64,000 nucleotides of DNA from Verrucomicrobiota bacterium (GCA_023450935.1 JAEXGH010000029.1:62001-126000); one strand, 5' to 3'. Positions 52,554-61,698 are shown, numbered from the stretch's first letter. Numbers and translations: made by a program. The notes: a model not told the origin generated them from the sequence alone.

Positions 52554-52778
52554 CTACAGCGAAAGGTAGAACGCCCCTCCCAGACACGCGGCCGACAGTA
52601 TCACGCAAAGTATGCGTTTACAGCGCAGGCGGCGGTTGAATACTTTTACCCCGTAATCGGTCGTGTTTCTGAAATCCGAATACATATCTTCCCACGGGGT
52701 TGTAAACAGCTTGACGGTTTTTACCAGAAGCGGCGCGCCAAGCACGAAAAGTAGCATTGCAATGGTGAGGTTTATCAT
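52554..52778 (-). CDS. Small two-helix membrane protein
   Basis: A 74-residue protein with a hydrophobic helix at each end (about 3-20 and 55-72) and a polar middle (TTPWEDMYSDFRNTTDYG). It is convergent with lpxK, whose stop is 20 bases away. No family is recognised. The length, hydrophobic pattern and lack of overlap support a real gene. Confidence 0.6.
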   Translation of the reverse strand: MINLTIAMLLFVLGAPLLVKTVKLFTTPWEDMYSDFRNTTDYGVKVFNRRLRCKRILCVILSAACLGGAFYLSL

Positions 52779-52842
52779 AATTACATATTCGTTCGTTTAT
52801 CGAAATTTTTCCGCGTAATTCAAGCCGAATTTAAAAAAAAAT

Positions 52843-52878
52843 AAAAAAAAGACACCGCATAGCCGAGACTATGCGGTG
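52843..52878 (-). terminator. Strong terminator-like hairpin between HPr and the small membrane gene
   Basis: CACCGCATAG (52853-52862) pairs perfectly with CTATGCGGTG (52869-52878). On the minus strand it is followed by a run of eight T. It lies about 110 bases beyond the HPr terminator, so it may end a separate short transcript. Confidence 0.8.
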
Positions 52879-52987
52879 CAACACACATGAGAAATTACTA
52901 CAATACTTTTCGTATTATATTGTCTTGAAGTTTCTCAATTTTTTGCTCAAAGTCAAGCAAATTTGAGTAATTTTTCCCCTTCGAACA

Positions 52988-53020
52988 CAAAAAAATCGAC
53001 TTCCCGAAAGAGAGTCGATT
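52988..53020 (-). terminator. Terminator after the HPr gene
   Basis: On the minus strand AATCGACT and AGTCGATT form an 8-bp stem with an 11-base loop, followed by seven T. Confidence 0.8.
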
Positions 53021-53055
53021 CTTTGAAAACTTTTTGAAAGCGCATTCGGCGGTGA

Positions 53056-53337
53056 TTATTCTTCGTCGAACTTTCTGTCGAAAAGCTTGGTGAGTTCGTC
53101 AAGCATAACGTCGGCGTCGTCCCCGTTGGCGATGAAGTTTATTTCGGAGCCGCGTCCCGCCGCAAGCATCATCAAGCTCATAATGCTTTTGCCGTTTACG
53201 CGTTCGCCGTCTTTCTCCACAAAGACGCTCGTTTCGGGATATTTATTCGAAATGCGCACAATCATAGCCGCGGGACGGGCATGTATCCCCATCTTATTTT
53301 GGACGGTAAGTTTACGGGACTTTTCTTGTGTTTGCAT
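53056..53337 (-). CDS. ptsH: Phosphocarrier protein HPr
   Basis: A 93-residue HPr with the active His in MGIHARPAAMI and the regulatory Ser in GKSIMSLMML. It carries phosphate from enzyme I to EIIA domains. No enzyme I or permease is in this window. The EIIA-like domain of the diadenylate cyclase at 44378 is a possible partner. It is a single gene with its own terminator. Confidence 0.94.
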   Translation of the reverse strand: MQTQEKSRKLTVQNKMGIHARPAAMIVRISNKYPETSVFVEKDGERVNGKSIMSLMMLAAGRGSEINFIANGDDADVMLDELTKLFDRKFDEE

Positions 53338-53402
53338 CGATTTCCTTTTTTGAATAAAATGGGCATAGTGTTCAAACTTTTTTCTCCGTCAAGCAAATAA
53401 AC

Positions 53403-53433
53403 AAAAAAAATGCCGTTTCTGCGACGGCATTTT
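53403..53433 (-). terminator. Terminator of the FadL gene (bidirectional)
   Basis: AAAATGCCGT (53407-53416) pairs with ACGGCATTTT (53424-53433), with T-runs on both strands. It ends the FadL gene on the minus strand. Confidence 0.8.
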
Positions 53434-53455
53434 ATTTTTTATCACTTAGATACGC

Positions 53456-54670
53456 TTAGAACTTGTAGCCGACCTGCACCGCCACAACGTGTGCGCGGCC
53501 TTCGAAGTATCCTTCTATCGGGCCCGTCGATATTGTGTTGTCGAACATCTTCGGGTCTTCATAGAAGTAGATGTAGGTGTAGGCTACGTCGAAGTTCCAG
53601 TTGCCGTATTTGTAGCCGACGCCGCCCGAGAACCAGATTCTGTCGGTGCAGGGAATTCTTGCGTGGCGGTATTTGTCCTCCTTGATGGGGGTTTGGTCCC
53701 AAGCCGAACCGAGACGGACAACGAGGCTGTCGTCTTCAAGCGGGAAGAAATGCACGCCGAAGGCAACGCGCGAAGTGTCGCGCCACTGTTCCTGCTGCGG
53801 CGCGCCGCCGGAACCCTGAATGTCGAGAACATCGAAGCACGACCACATTGTGTAGGAGTATTCCGCCATGACGGCGAATTTTTTCCAGTCGCCGCGCAGA
53901 CGCTGATACCAGCCGACCGTGAAAGTGTGCGGAAGTTTGAGATCGCACGTAATCGGGTTTGTAACCGTTCCGCCTACGTGTTTGTTGCCCTTGATGTGGT
54001 GGCTTGTTTCGCTGCGGTATTGGAAACCTATTCTGCCGTCTTCCGCGTAATTGACCGTGAAGCCCGCGAACGCGCCCACCGACCAGCTTTCGCCCGTAAG
54101 CGACATATCCGGCCTGCCAAAGGGCAGCCCATTCGTCAGTTCGGCGTGAAGCCACTGGATTGTCGGACCCGCCGACACCGAAATGTAGTCGTTTACTTTC
54201 GCCGCAATTCCGGGGGCTATTTCGAGCGTGGTGATGTTGCTTTTAAGCGCGCATTCGCGCCCCGCCCAATCCTCGTTATAGTTCGTTTCCAAGGCGAACG
54301 GCGCGGACATCGAGAGCGTGAGGATAACGTCGTCGGTAAGTTTGTGCGCCGCGTAGACATTGGGGACCACGCTTACACAACCGGCGTCGCCGCTGTTGCC
54401 CATGGGGGCGTTCGTCTTTTCGAAGTCGAATTTGGAGATGACGATATTCGCCGCCACATCGACTTTTGTTTCTCCGTTTTCGAGACCTATATTAAACGCC
54501 GCCGACGGATTCCAGAACGCCGCAGTGGCGTCTCCGTTCGCGTTTACGGTGGCTCCCGCCAAGGCGGAACCCATGTTTGATGCGCCCTGTTCCAGAGTCT
54601 GGAACCCCGCACCGTATATCATTGTCGAAGCGCAAAACAGAGCGCCCGCTGCGATATCTCTTTTTTTCAT
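53456..54670 (-). CDS. OmpP1/FadL/TodX-family outer-membrane protein
   Basis: A 404-residue outer-membrane barrel with a signal peptide (about 1-20). The family opening GFQTLEQGASNMGSALAG follows, forming the plug, then ANGDATAAFWNPSA. The C-terminus ends in an aromatic strand (VAVQVGYKF). FadL proteins let hydrophobic compounds such as long-chain fatty acids cross the outer membrane. It is a single gene with its own terminator. Confidence 0.92.
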   Translation of the reverse strand: MKKRDIAAGALFCASTMIYGAGFQTLEQGASNMGSALAGATVNANGDATAAFWNPSAAFNIGLENGETKVDVAANIVISKFDFEKTNAPMGNSGDAGCVSVVPNVYAAHKLTDDVILTLSMSAPFALETNYNEDWAGRECALKSNITTLEIAPGIAAKVNDYISVSAGPTIQWLHAELTNGLPFGRPDMSLTGESWSVGAFAGFTVNYAEDGRIGFQYRSETSHHIKGNKHVGGTVTNPITCDLKLPHTFTVGWYQRLRGDWKKFAVMAEYSYTMWSCFDVLDIQGSGGAPQQEQWRDTSRVAFGVHFFPLEDDSLVVRLGSAWDQTPIKEDKYRHARIPCTDRIWFSGGVGYKYGNWNFDVAYTYIYFYEDPKMFDNTISTGPIEGYFEGRAHVVAVQVGYKF

Positions 54671-54796
54671 AACAGTTGAATATAAGATTTAAACGATTTT
54701 CTATAACAACAGAAAATCAGCGCGCCATAATTTCACGTTCGGATTTTTTTGCAACAAATTTTTTCCCGATTTTTTCAAAACGGCGCGGGCGGGCGC

Positions 54797-54828
54797 AAAA
54801 AAGACGGACGGAAAAAAATCCGTCCGTC
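54797..54828 (-). terminator. Terminator after the DUF5696-like gene
   Basis: GACGGACGGA (54803-54812) pairs with TCCGTCCGTC (54819-54828), followed on the minus strand by six T. Confidence 0.85.
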
Positions 54829-54856
54829 GGGCAGAATTTTTGCCGAATATGTCGGG

Positions 54857-56668
54857 CTATTGTTTGGCGGGCTTGAACAGTTTGTAGTCAAGAGCCTTTA
54901 CTACGCCGTAGTTTTTGTAGTCGAAGTCCTTTTCGGTGTAGTTTGTGACAACGCGGCTGCCGTCGGAGTATTTTGTAAGGAAAACGTCGGGGGCTATCTC
55001 CTTGTGCAGGTCGATAAACTCATACTGCAAATATTGCATGGGTTTGTATTCGTCCTGCGCTTTCTTGATGTTGGCGAAGTCGGCTTTGTCGCTGTTCAAA
55101 GCCCAGTAGTATGAGGGCCGACCTCCGAATTCGACAAGCTTCAGGCGGCGTCGCGCGGCGTCTTCCCAGCGGCACGGTCCCCAGGAGTTGCGGTATTTGT
55201 TGTCTATGTTGTAATCTATGGTGGAGGCGAACGGGTTGCTCATGATGATTCCGTGGTAGGCAATCTGCCAGATTGGCACGATTTTGTCGATGAGCGGGTT
55301 GCCGCGCTCTTTCGTCCAGCCGGAGGCATAGAGAACGTAGTCGAGCGTGTTGGCGGTTTGGTCGTAGGAGGATTCGCTCGTCCAGCCGCCGAAGAACGTG
55401 TCGGAGAGGAGACCTACTTGATTCATGTAGTAGGCAGTGTCGTTATTGGTGCAGGGGTGGGAGAGGTCGAAGCACGGATAGGGCGGGATTGCCGAGGTTA
55501 CGTCGATGTGCAGAACGCCGTTGAAGCCGAGCTGCTGTATGTTTGTGTAGTTCTCCAGAATCTGCTTGTAGTAGACCTGTTTCCAGCAGGGACGGTAGGC
55601 CTCGCCGCCCATGCCGTCGTAGTGGATATAGCCGCCGTTTTTCTGGAGGGCGAGGTCGTTTTTATCAAACGCGGGAGAGACCGTGTAGTTTTCGGTATGG
55701 ATAATGTGCGGCGAAATTTGATAGCCGAGCTTTTTGGCGAGGGCTGTAAGCTCGCGGCACTTCGCATTGCCGCCGAGTTCGGGTTCCGCCACGCCGTAGA
55801 TTGGGCAGCGGCCGTTGGAACGCCAATTCCAGTTGGTTACTACGATGTCGGCTTTTTCTACGCCCAGTTCCTTGAGCTTTTTAAGCACGTTCATCATGTT
55901 GTCGAAGTTGCGGTATACCTGAATGTTGGGGGCATCCACGTCTTTCCAGTGGTAGCCGCGGTTGAGCTTTGTTTCGCCCTGACGCATGAAGGAGGCCATC
56001 ATCATCTTCATGTATATTGACTCCGACATATATTTCAGGCGCGGGTTGCCTTTGATGCGCTCGCGCAGGGGCTTGACTTCGCCGCGCTCAAGTTGGTATT
56101 TGCGGTAGGCTTTGCCCATTGACGAGTAGTTCGCCTTCTTGCCCTTGAAGTAGGTGAAGTCTATTACAATATCCTGATAAATGGGCATTCCGATGTCGGC
56201 TATGTAGAAGCGCGGGAACACTTTGTAGATTCCGTTTTTGACCTCCACAAACAGTCCGAACTCGTATTTCATACTTTTGACGATTGCAACGAACGCTTCG
56301 TCGCCCTTTTTGAAGCCCCACATCTGCATGGGGTTGCGCTTGCTTTCGCCGCTGATAAGCCCGTTGTCGGCGCGGAAAGTGCCCAGCGCGCCTCCCGAGT
56401 TTACCCAGTAGCCGTCTTCACCCTTGGCTGCGGTGGCGTCTTCGCTGTAGAAGTCGATGAAGTTTATTTTCTTCCACTGCCACGGGGCGTATTTGGTGTA
56501 GGGGAGCTTGAGGCGGAGGGTATCGGGCGCGATTTTCTCGAGCTTGAGCGTCTCTGTGTAGGAGCTGCCGTCGAGCTTTTGGACGAACATTTGAACGCTG
56601 TCTACCATTGCCGATGCCGACAGTGCCGCGAACGAGAGCGCGGTGCAAAACAGATTCCGAATTTTCAT
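54857..56668 (-). CDS. Secreted DUF5696-like glycoside-hydrolase-fold protein
   Basis: A 603-residue exported protein: signal peptide (about 1-20), an N-terminal beta-sandwich (about 25-190), then a TIM-barrel-like region. Acidic residues sit at strand ends (GVLHIDVTSAIPP, WTSESSYDQ). The layout resembles DUF5696 proteins found in polysaccharide-degrading gut bacteria; the reaction is not known. ATG 56668 (MKIRNLF) gives the signal peptide. It has its own terminator. The 380 bases upstream to the toxin-like gene are G-rich on the plus strand and show no gene. Confidence 0.7.
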   Translation of the reverse strand: MKIRNLFCTALSFAALSASAMVDSVQMFVQKLDGSSYTETLKLEKIAPDTLRLKLPYTKYAPWQWKKINFIDFYSEDATAAKGEDGYWVNSGGALGTFRADNGLISGESKRNPMQMWGFKKGDEAFVAIVKSMKYEFGLFVEVKNGIYKVFPRFYIADIGMPIYQDIVIDFTYFKGKKANYSSMGKAYRKYQLERGEVKPLRERIKGNPRLKYMSESIYMKMMMASFMRQGETKLNRGYHWKDVDAPNIQVYRNFDNMMNVLKKLKELGVEKADIVVTNWNWRSNGRCPIYGVAEPELGGNAKCRELTALAKKLGYQISPHIIHTENYTVSPAFDKNDLALQKNGGYIHYDGMGGEAYRPCWKQVYYKQILENYTNIQQLGFNGVLHIDVTSAIPPYPCFDLSHPCTNNDTAYYMNQVGLLSDTFFGGWTSESSYDQTANTLDYVLYASGWTKERGNPLIDKIVPIWQIAYHGIIMSNPFASTIDYNIDNKYRNSWGPCRWEDAARRRLKLVEFGGRPSYYWALNSDKADFANIKKAQDEYKPMQYLQYEFIDLHKEIAPDVFLTKYSDGSRVVTNYTEKDFDYKNYGVVKALDYKLFKPAKQ

Positions 56669-57073
56669 ACTACTTTCTTCCTTGTATTTCACATGTAATA
56701 GATGCCGATTGTATTGCGCGCGAACCGCTGCGCGCAGGCGGCAAAACTAATGGGGAAGAGTAAATAAGCGCGCAAAGTGAGAGTCAAGCAAATAACAATG
56801 CTGCGGGTTTGTGCGGGGTGTTGCGGCGCGCGGCGCTGCACAAAAAGCGCGGGGGGGTGTGCGGCGCGGTGCGGTGTAAAACTGTGCGGGTGTGCGGCGT
56901 TTCTGCGCGGCGTTGAAGCGGGGGAATTTTTCGCTTCCCAAGCGGGGAACACGCGCTTTTTGGCGGATTGTCGGGGGCGGGGTGAAGGGTCGGGACGTGC
57001 GGCGGCAACGTGTTTATTCAAAAATTACCAAAGTTATTTTGCGAGGGCGGCGGAGGTTGTGTATGATGACGGA

Positions 57074-58600
57074 ATGGAAAGACAAATAAGAGTCAAGAAC
57101 AAAACATATACAATAAAGTTGAACGCGGCGTCGGTGAAAGCCGAAAGGGCAGTGTTCATTGAAAACGCGGTGAAAGGCGCGGTGGAGCTTGCGCAGTCGT
57201 GTGCCGAAAGGCTCTCCGACGGCGGCGCTGACGCGGAGTTCGCGGCTGTGTTCGGGGAGTCGGGCGCGGTTACAAAGCGGCGTGTGCGCGATGTTTTTTG
57301 CGCCGTTCCCGAGGTGTTCGAGGGCGTCGGGTTTCTGCTGAAAAAAGTGTTCGTAGACAAAAACGGACGTTCGCCCGAAGTGCTTGCAAGCGCGGACGCC
57401 TCCGCCAACACAATCAGCCTATACGACGCGTTTTTTGCCGAGGATTCCGACCCCGAAAACGACAGACCAAGCGTGCTTCTGCATGAGGCGGCGCATTTGT
57501 GCGGGCTGAAATCCGACGCCGAAAGCGGCTCTCCCGACAGTGCCGAGTGCGTGCGCAACTTTGCGCTGCTTGTTTCGGGAAAAATGGATATTGACGAGCT
57601 TTTGGGCAAAGGGGAGTCGGGCGAAGCTGACGTTGACGAAGCGGACGGCTCTTCAGACGCTGACGGCGCAGACGAAAGCGGCGTTGCCGATGGGGACGGC
57701 GGAGAATCGGAACGCGGCGAAGACGAACAGGAAAATGGCGATGAATCGGAACGCGGCGGCGAAGAAATGCCGTATCGTCCCGACCAGTTGCGCGCGCCCA
57801 AAGGGCAGTCGAACGGCGGTCAATGGGTGAGCGAGGGCGGCGGCGCAGGCGGCGCGGGAAGTTCGGGCGGCGCGTCGATTTCGCAGCAATCGCACAAAAC
57901 ACAAACAACAAACGCCCCCGAAAAACAATCAGATTCCGCTTCCACCGAATCCCTTGAAGAAAAGGAAAACAAGGACGAAAAACCCACCAACTCCAAAAAA
58001 ACAAAGGAAGAAGAGGAGGACGAGAAGAAGCCAAAAAAGCGTAAGGCTTTAAGTGATACTGAAGCGAAAAAGATTATCGGTGATGCACTTGATTTGTTGA
58101 ATTGTTTATCAGATGGGAAAATTAAGTTTAATAGCGAAGAAGCTAAAGATTTATTGTTTAAGACAGCAATAAACGAGACAGATTTGATTCCTCGTCCACA
58201 AGATAAAAACAAAAAAACAGGGAAACAAGGAGATGCAACTGGATTGTTTCAAATGGAAAAAGCTACTTTTTACGATATGCGAGACCGTGTATTAAAAAAA
58301 CGTTTTAGTGAGTTGTATGAAAATCTGTTGAAATGGTTTAATCCTCCAAACGGAGAATTTGAACATGATTTTCTACTAAAAAACGATACATTTGCCGCGA
58401 TAATGACGCGTATACGTTTTTATGAATCAGCTGTTCCTAAAGGGAGTAAAAAGAAAGAAGTATTACCAAAAGTAGGAGATACTCACGCTCAGGGATTATA
58501 TTGGATTTACCATTATCATAAAAATAAGAAAAATCTAAGAAAAAAGCTTGAAAGTTTTATTGACAAGATAAAAAAACACATAAAAAATTCTAAAAAATAA
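57074..58600 (+). CDS. Toxin-like chimera: metallopeptidase-like N-terminus and lysozyme-like C-terminus
   Basis: A 508-residue protein in three parts. Residues 1-170 are GC-rich and hold an HEAAH zinc-peptidase motif (137-141), resembling M35-like domains. Residues 175-232 are a highly acidic repeat. Residues 232-256 (RPDQLRAPKGQSNGGQWVSEGG) resemble the linkers seen before effector domains in phage and polymorphic toxins. From about 325 on the DNA becomes AT-rich. The end looks like a lysozyme or transglycosylase domain, with Glu in INETDL (about 368) and GDATGLFQM (386-394). No signal peptide is present. An exported-protein gene follows 5 bases later. Function is inferred. Confidence 0.7.
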   Translation: MERQIRVKNKTYTIKLNAASVKAERAVFIENAVKGAVELAQSCAERLSDGGADAEFAAVFGESGAVTKRRVRDVFCAVPEVFEGVGFLLKKVFVDKNGRSPEVLASADASANTISLYDAFFAEDSDPENDRPSVLLHEAAHLCGLKSDAESGSPDSAECVRNFALLVSGKMDIDELLGKGESGEADVDEADGSSDADGADESGVADGDGGESERGEDEQENGDESERGGEEMPYRPDQLRAPKGQSNGGQWVSEGGGAGGAGSSGGASISQQSHKTQTTNAPEKQSDSASTESLEEKENKDEKPTNSKKTKEEEEDEKKPKKRKALSDTEAKKIIGDALDLLNCLSDGKIKFNSEEAKDLLFKTAINETDLIPRPQDKNKKTGKQGDATGLFQMEKATFYDMRDRVLKKRFSELYENLLKWFNPPNGEFEHDFLLKNDTFAAIMTRIRFYESAVPKGSKKKEVLPKVGDTHAQGLYWIYHYHKNKKNLRKKLESFIDKIKKHIKNSKK

Positions 58601-58605
58601 AAATT

Positions 58606-59187
58606 ATGAAGAAAATATTGTTTTTATTTATTGCGGGGGTGGGTGTGTTTTTTGCGAATATTGCAAAGGCGGACGACAGGCTTGTTGTTCTGCCGCCGCT
58701 TTCGGTTGCCGACATGGGGAACTATACAGAGGTTGAAACGACTCAAGGTTGGCTTGGCGCGGTTCAAAGCATACGTCTTTGTCGCAGAGGCGAACGCGTT
58801 GTTATGGGGGAATGTATTTACCTTGTAGCTACAACTGACGGCGGGCTTTCTTTCATTTTCGGCTCAATCGAAGACGGCGGCAACAACGTATCGTTCAAGG
58901 TATTCGACATAAACGGCGACGGGAAATCGGAGTTGCTTGTATTCTACATGCGCGGGTCGTCGCTTTACAGAATGGAGGTGTATTCCATTTCCGAACGCGA
59001 TGCGCAACAGTTGTCGTTGATCAAGTGGAAAGACAGTGTGGTAAGTGAGTATTTCAAGAAGATTGACGTGGAAAAGGGAACGATTGTCGTGAAAACTCTC
59101 GAAGATGGCCCGTCGGAATGTATCTATACGTATGCGGTAAAGGGAACATCTATACTGCAGGTTGGAAAGCGCGAAATTCCAAGATAA
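58606..59187 (+). CDS. Exported protein, paralogue 1 (candidate immunity factor)
   Basis: A 193-residue protein with a signal peptide (about 1-22). It has a TQGWLGAVQS segment and a calcium-loop-like FDINGDGKSELLVFY motif. It starts 5 bases after the toxin-like gene. Two relatives (59200 and 61699) share TQxWxxxVQS, YLVA and the D-N-D-G-K-S-E-L loop. Position and export suggest a periplasmic immunity protein against a cell-wall hydrolase. I do not recognise a named family. Confidence 0.75.
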   Translation: MKKILFLFIAGVGVFFANIAKADDRLVVLPPLSVADMGNYTEVETTQGWLGAVQSIRLCRRGERVVMGECIYLVATTDGGLSFIFGSIEDGGNNVSFKVFDINGDGKSELLVFYMRGSSLYRMEVYSISERDAQQLSLIKWKDSVVSEYFKKIDVEKGTIVVKTLEDGPSECIYTYAVKGTSILQVGKREIPR

Positions 59188-59199
59188 ATTGGGGTGAAC

Positions 59200-59814
59200 A
59201 TGTCTGCTTTCTTTTCAAAAATGCTCAATTCAGTTTTCCCGAAAGGAATTTTTCTTTTCGTTATTGCATGCACGATTTTTATCCATGCGGGCAATGCCGA
59301 CGACGATCAGGGGAAAATGCCGTTCGGTATCTATAGCATGGAAAACTTCACTCCCGTAAGAGCTACTCAAAAGTGGTTCGCGGGAGTGCAGTCTGTTCGG
59401 TTTTTTAGGGACTGCGGAACGGGGTGCATTGCGCCGAGCGAGTTTTATCTGGTAGCCACTACTATTACGGGTGAGCCGTTTATTTTCGACAGAATAGAAT
59501 ATGGTTGCGGGGTATCGTTTAAGACGTTTGACATAAACGGCGATGGGAAATCGGAACTGCTTGTTTTTTACCAATGCGGAGACTGTTATATGATGGACGT
59601 GTATTCGATTTCCGAAAATTACGCCGCTTCAAAATCGTTTAAAAAATGGGAAAATGTTCAGGTTTCAAGCGATTTCCACGGGGAAATTGAAGTCGATTTC
59701 GGCGTAGTTAGGGCGTCGGAAAAAGACGGGGAAAAGAAAGTTGTCTGTGTGTATTCTGTAAAAGGCAATACTATAACGAGTGTTCGCGTAGAACCCTTTG
59801 CGGAGAAGAAATAG
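59200..59814 (+). CDS. Exported protein, paralogue 2 (candidate immunity factor)
   Basis: A 204-residue relative of the preceding gene. It has an N-terminal hydrophobic export segment (about 12-32), TQKWFAGVQSVRF, YLVATTITGEPFIFD and FDINGDGKSELLVFY. ATG 59200 has a GGGGTG ribosome site; a GTG at 59194 is possible. It follows paralogue 1 by 12 bases. The bidirectional terminator at 59850 ends the unit. Confidence 0.75.
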   Translation: MSAFFSKMLNSVFPKGIFLFVIACTIFIHAGNADDDQGKMPFGIYSMENFTPVRATQKWFAGVQSVRFFRDCGTGCIAPSEFYLVATTITGEPFIFDRIEYGCGVSFKTFDINGDGKSELLVFYQCGDCYMMDVYSISENYAASKSFKKWENVQVSSDFHGEIEVDFGVVRASEKDGEKKVVCVYSVKGNTITSVRVEPFAEKK

Positions 59815-59849
59815 ATGCTTTTTCTATATTCGCATACGGAAATTTTTCG

Positions 59850-59878
59850 GCGGGGCAGAATTACTGCTCCGCTTTTTT
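59850..59878 (+). terminator. Bidirectional terminator, copy 1, with a stop codon in its loop
   Basis: GCGGGGCAG (59850-59858) pairs with CTGCTCCGC (59864-59872) and is followed by six T. The loop AATTA holds the TAA stop of the minus-strand gene at 59861. Two further copies are at 60755 and 62365. Confidence 0.85.
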
Positions 59879-60706
59879 GTCGTAGACACCGCGTTCAATG
59901 TCGGCGAGGATTTTTTTTGATTCTTCCGTATCTATTGCCTTTAGTAAAAAGCGCGCGTATTCTTGGTCAAGGGGTGCGGCATAGCCTGTATAAAAATTTT
60001 TCCAGAAAGAGATGTATGCAATACTTGCGTGGAGTTTTGCTTTCCATATGTCTTTTTTAACGCCAATCCCTCTGTAAAACATATAACCTATAATCCCGTT
60101 ATGGACATCGCCTTCACCCCACCCAGAGGACGCGTATTGCTTTAAATTGGCGAATCTTTTCTCCATTGTTTCCTTGTCGTCTTCTTTATTCGCGAATGCG
60201 TATTTTAAGAGGTTTTTAATTTCTTCAGCTTGTTTTTCTTTGCCGTCCAATCCTTCAAAACGGAATTTTTTTAAGAAATAATAATGAAACTCAGTCACGT
60301 CGGGAACTCCCCATGCAAAATAGTCGGAAGTCTTCATCCAATAAATTGCTTTTTTAGCGTCTCTGATTTTCCCGCGAACCAAAAGTGGCTTAAATTCAGG
60401 CGCTGGGCACATATTGGGTTTACGGTCATGATAGTTGTAGATTGAAAGCAATATTTCTTTTGGAAACCCGAGATAATATAATGCAAGAGAAATGGCTATG
60501 TCGGCATATCTGCCTTTTGCCGGATACCTAAGCCCTCTTGCTGATTCACACAGATTTTCGAGAAATCCGACTTGGTCTGCAAAATACTCTTTCGGTATGT
60601 TTTTTTCATTAGATGCTTTTAGATCGGGGCCAGATACGTTTAAATCTTCCGCAAAAACATTTAAGCAGGCAAATGTAAATAAACAGAAAGCGAAAAACTT
60701 CTTCAT
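59861..60706 (-). CDS. Exported Sel1-like repeat protein, paralogue A
   Basis: A 281-residue protein with a signal peptide (about 1-19). The second half holds a Sel1/TPR-like helix pair (GYMFYRGIGVKKDIWKAKLH). Conserved blocks shared with paralogue B include ALYYLGFPKEILLSIYNY and CPAPEFKPLLVRGKIRDAKK. Its stop codon lies in the loop of the shared terminator hairpin. The gene is antisense to the toxin-like unit and ends 46 bases from it. Confidence 0.75.
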   Translation of the reverse strand: MKKFFAFCLFTFACLNVFAEDLNVSGPDLKASNEKNIPKEYFADQVGFLENLCESARGLRYPAKGRYADIAISLALYYLGFPKEILLSIYNYHDRKPNMCPAPEFKPLLVRGKIRDAKKAIYWMKTSDYFAWGVPDVTEFHYYFLKKFRFEGLDGKEKQAEEIKNLLKYAFANKEDDKETMEKRFANLKQYASSGWGEGDVHNGIIGYMFYRGIGVKKDIWKAKLHASIAYISFWKNFYTGYAAPLDQEYARFLLKAIDTEESKKILADIERGVYDKKAEQ

Positions 60707-60754
60707 ATTTATAAATAGGAGTCAATAAAATGTGTTGATAGAAAGTGAATTGTG

Positions 60755-60783
60755 GCGGGGCAGAATTACTGCTCCGCTTTTTT
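60755..60783 (+). terminator. Terminator hairpin, copy 2
   Basis: Same GCGGGGCAG-AATTA-CTGCTCCGC-TTTTTT sequence. The loop carries the stop of paralogue B. No plus-strand gene ends here. Confidence 0.75.
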
Positions 60784-61608
60784 GTCGTAAACACCGCGTT
60801 CAATGTCGGCGAGGATTTTTTTTGATTCTTCCGTATCTATTGCCTTTAGTAAAAAGCGCGCGTATTCTTGATCAAGAGGTGCGGCATAACCTGTATAAAA
60901 GTTTTTCCAGTGAGAAATGTATGTAACGCTTGCGTAGAGTTTTGCTTCCCGTAAGTCTCTTTCAACACCAATCCCCCTATAAAACATATACCCTAAAATT
61001 CCACTATAAATGCAATTTCCTTCTCCACTCCAGTAGAAGCGGTTTTTTTTCCCATTCAAAGATGCGCTCCGCTTAAAATAGGCGAAATCCTTTGCCTTTG
61101 TTTCTTTATCCACATATACGTATTTTAAGATTTTTTCAAAGCTTTTCGTCTGTTCTTCTTTGCCGTCCAATCCTTCAAAACGAAATTTCTTCAAGAAGTA
61201 AGAATGGAATTCTATTACGTCTGCTGTTCCCCACGCAAATGAATCTGAGGCTTTCATCCAATAAATTGCCTTTTTAGCATCTCTGATTTTCCCGCGAATT
61301 AAAAGCGGCTTAAATTCGGGCGCGGGGCACATGTTGGGTTCGCGGTCATAATAATTGTAGATTGAAAGCAATATTTCTTTTGGGAACCCGAGATAATATA
61401 ATGCAAGAGACAATGCTTCATCGGCGAGCATCCAGCTCCCTTTCTCCCCCTTGGCGCATTGCTTTTCGAGGTATCCGACGGGATCGGCGAAGTATTCTTT
61501 CGGCATATTTTTTTCTCTTAACGCCTTTAGCTCGGCTCCAGAGCCGCTATAACCCTCCGCAAACACACAACCTAATACAAGCAAACAGGCAATAAAAAGC
61601 TTTTTCAT
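60766..61608 (-). CDS. Exported Sel1-like repeat protein, paralogue B
   Basis: A 280-residue paralogue of the gene at 59861 in tandem, with its own signal peptide (about 1-18). The last 46 residues (from FWKNFYTGYAAPLDQEY to KKAEQ) are identical to paralogue A, while the middle diverges. ATG 61608 (MKKLFIACL) is preferred to the upstream frame. Identical ends suggest recent duplication or gene conversion. Confidence 0.75.
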   Translation of the reverse strand: MKKLFIACLLVLGCVFAEGYSGSGAELKALREKNMPKEYFADPVGYLEKQCAKGEKGSWMLADEALSLALYYLGFPKEILLSIYNYYDREPNMCPAPEFKPLLIRGKIRDAKKAIYWMKASDSFAWGTADVIEFHSYFLKKFRFEGLDGKEEQTKSFEKILKYVYVDKETKAKDFAYFKRSASLNGKKNRFYWSGEGNCIYSGILGYMFYRGIGVERDLREAKLYASVTYISHWKNFYTGYAAPLDQEYARFLLKAIDTEESKKILADIERGVYDKKAEQ

Positions 61609-61698
61609 ATTTATGAATAAAATAACATTTTTTGTGATGTTCAAGAAAAAATATTGACTATTTTTATTTACGGGCGTTTGGTTCTGACAGGCTTTTTT

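Noticed and set aside
53489..54580. 363-codon plus-strand frame
   Set aside because: Antisense shadow of the FadL gene.
56777..57073. Upstream extension of the toxin-like gene
   Set aside because: The 99 added residues come from a G-rich tract with many Cys and Gly and no signal or domain; ATG 57074 starts clear coding sequence.
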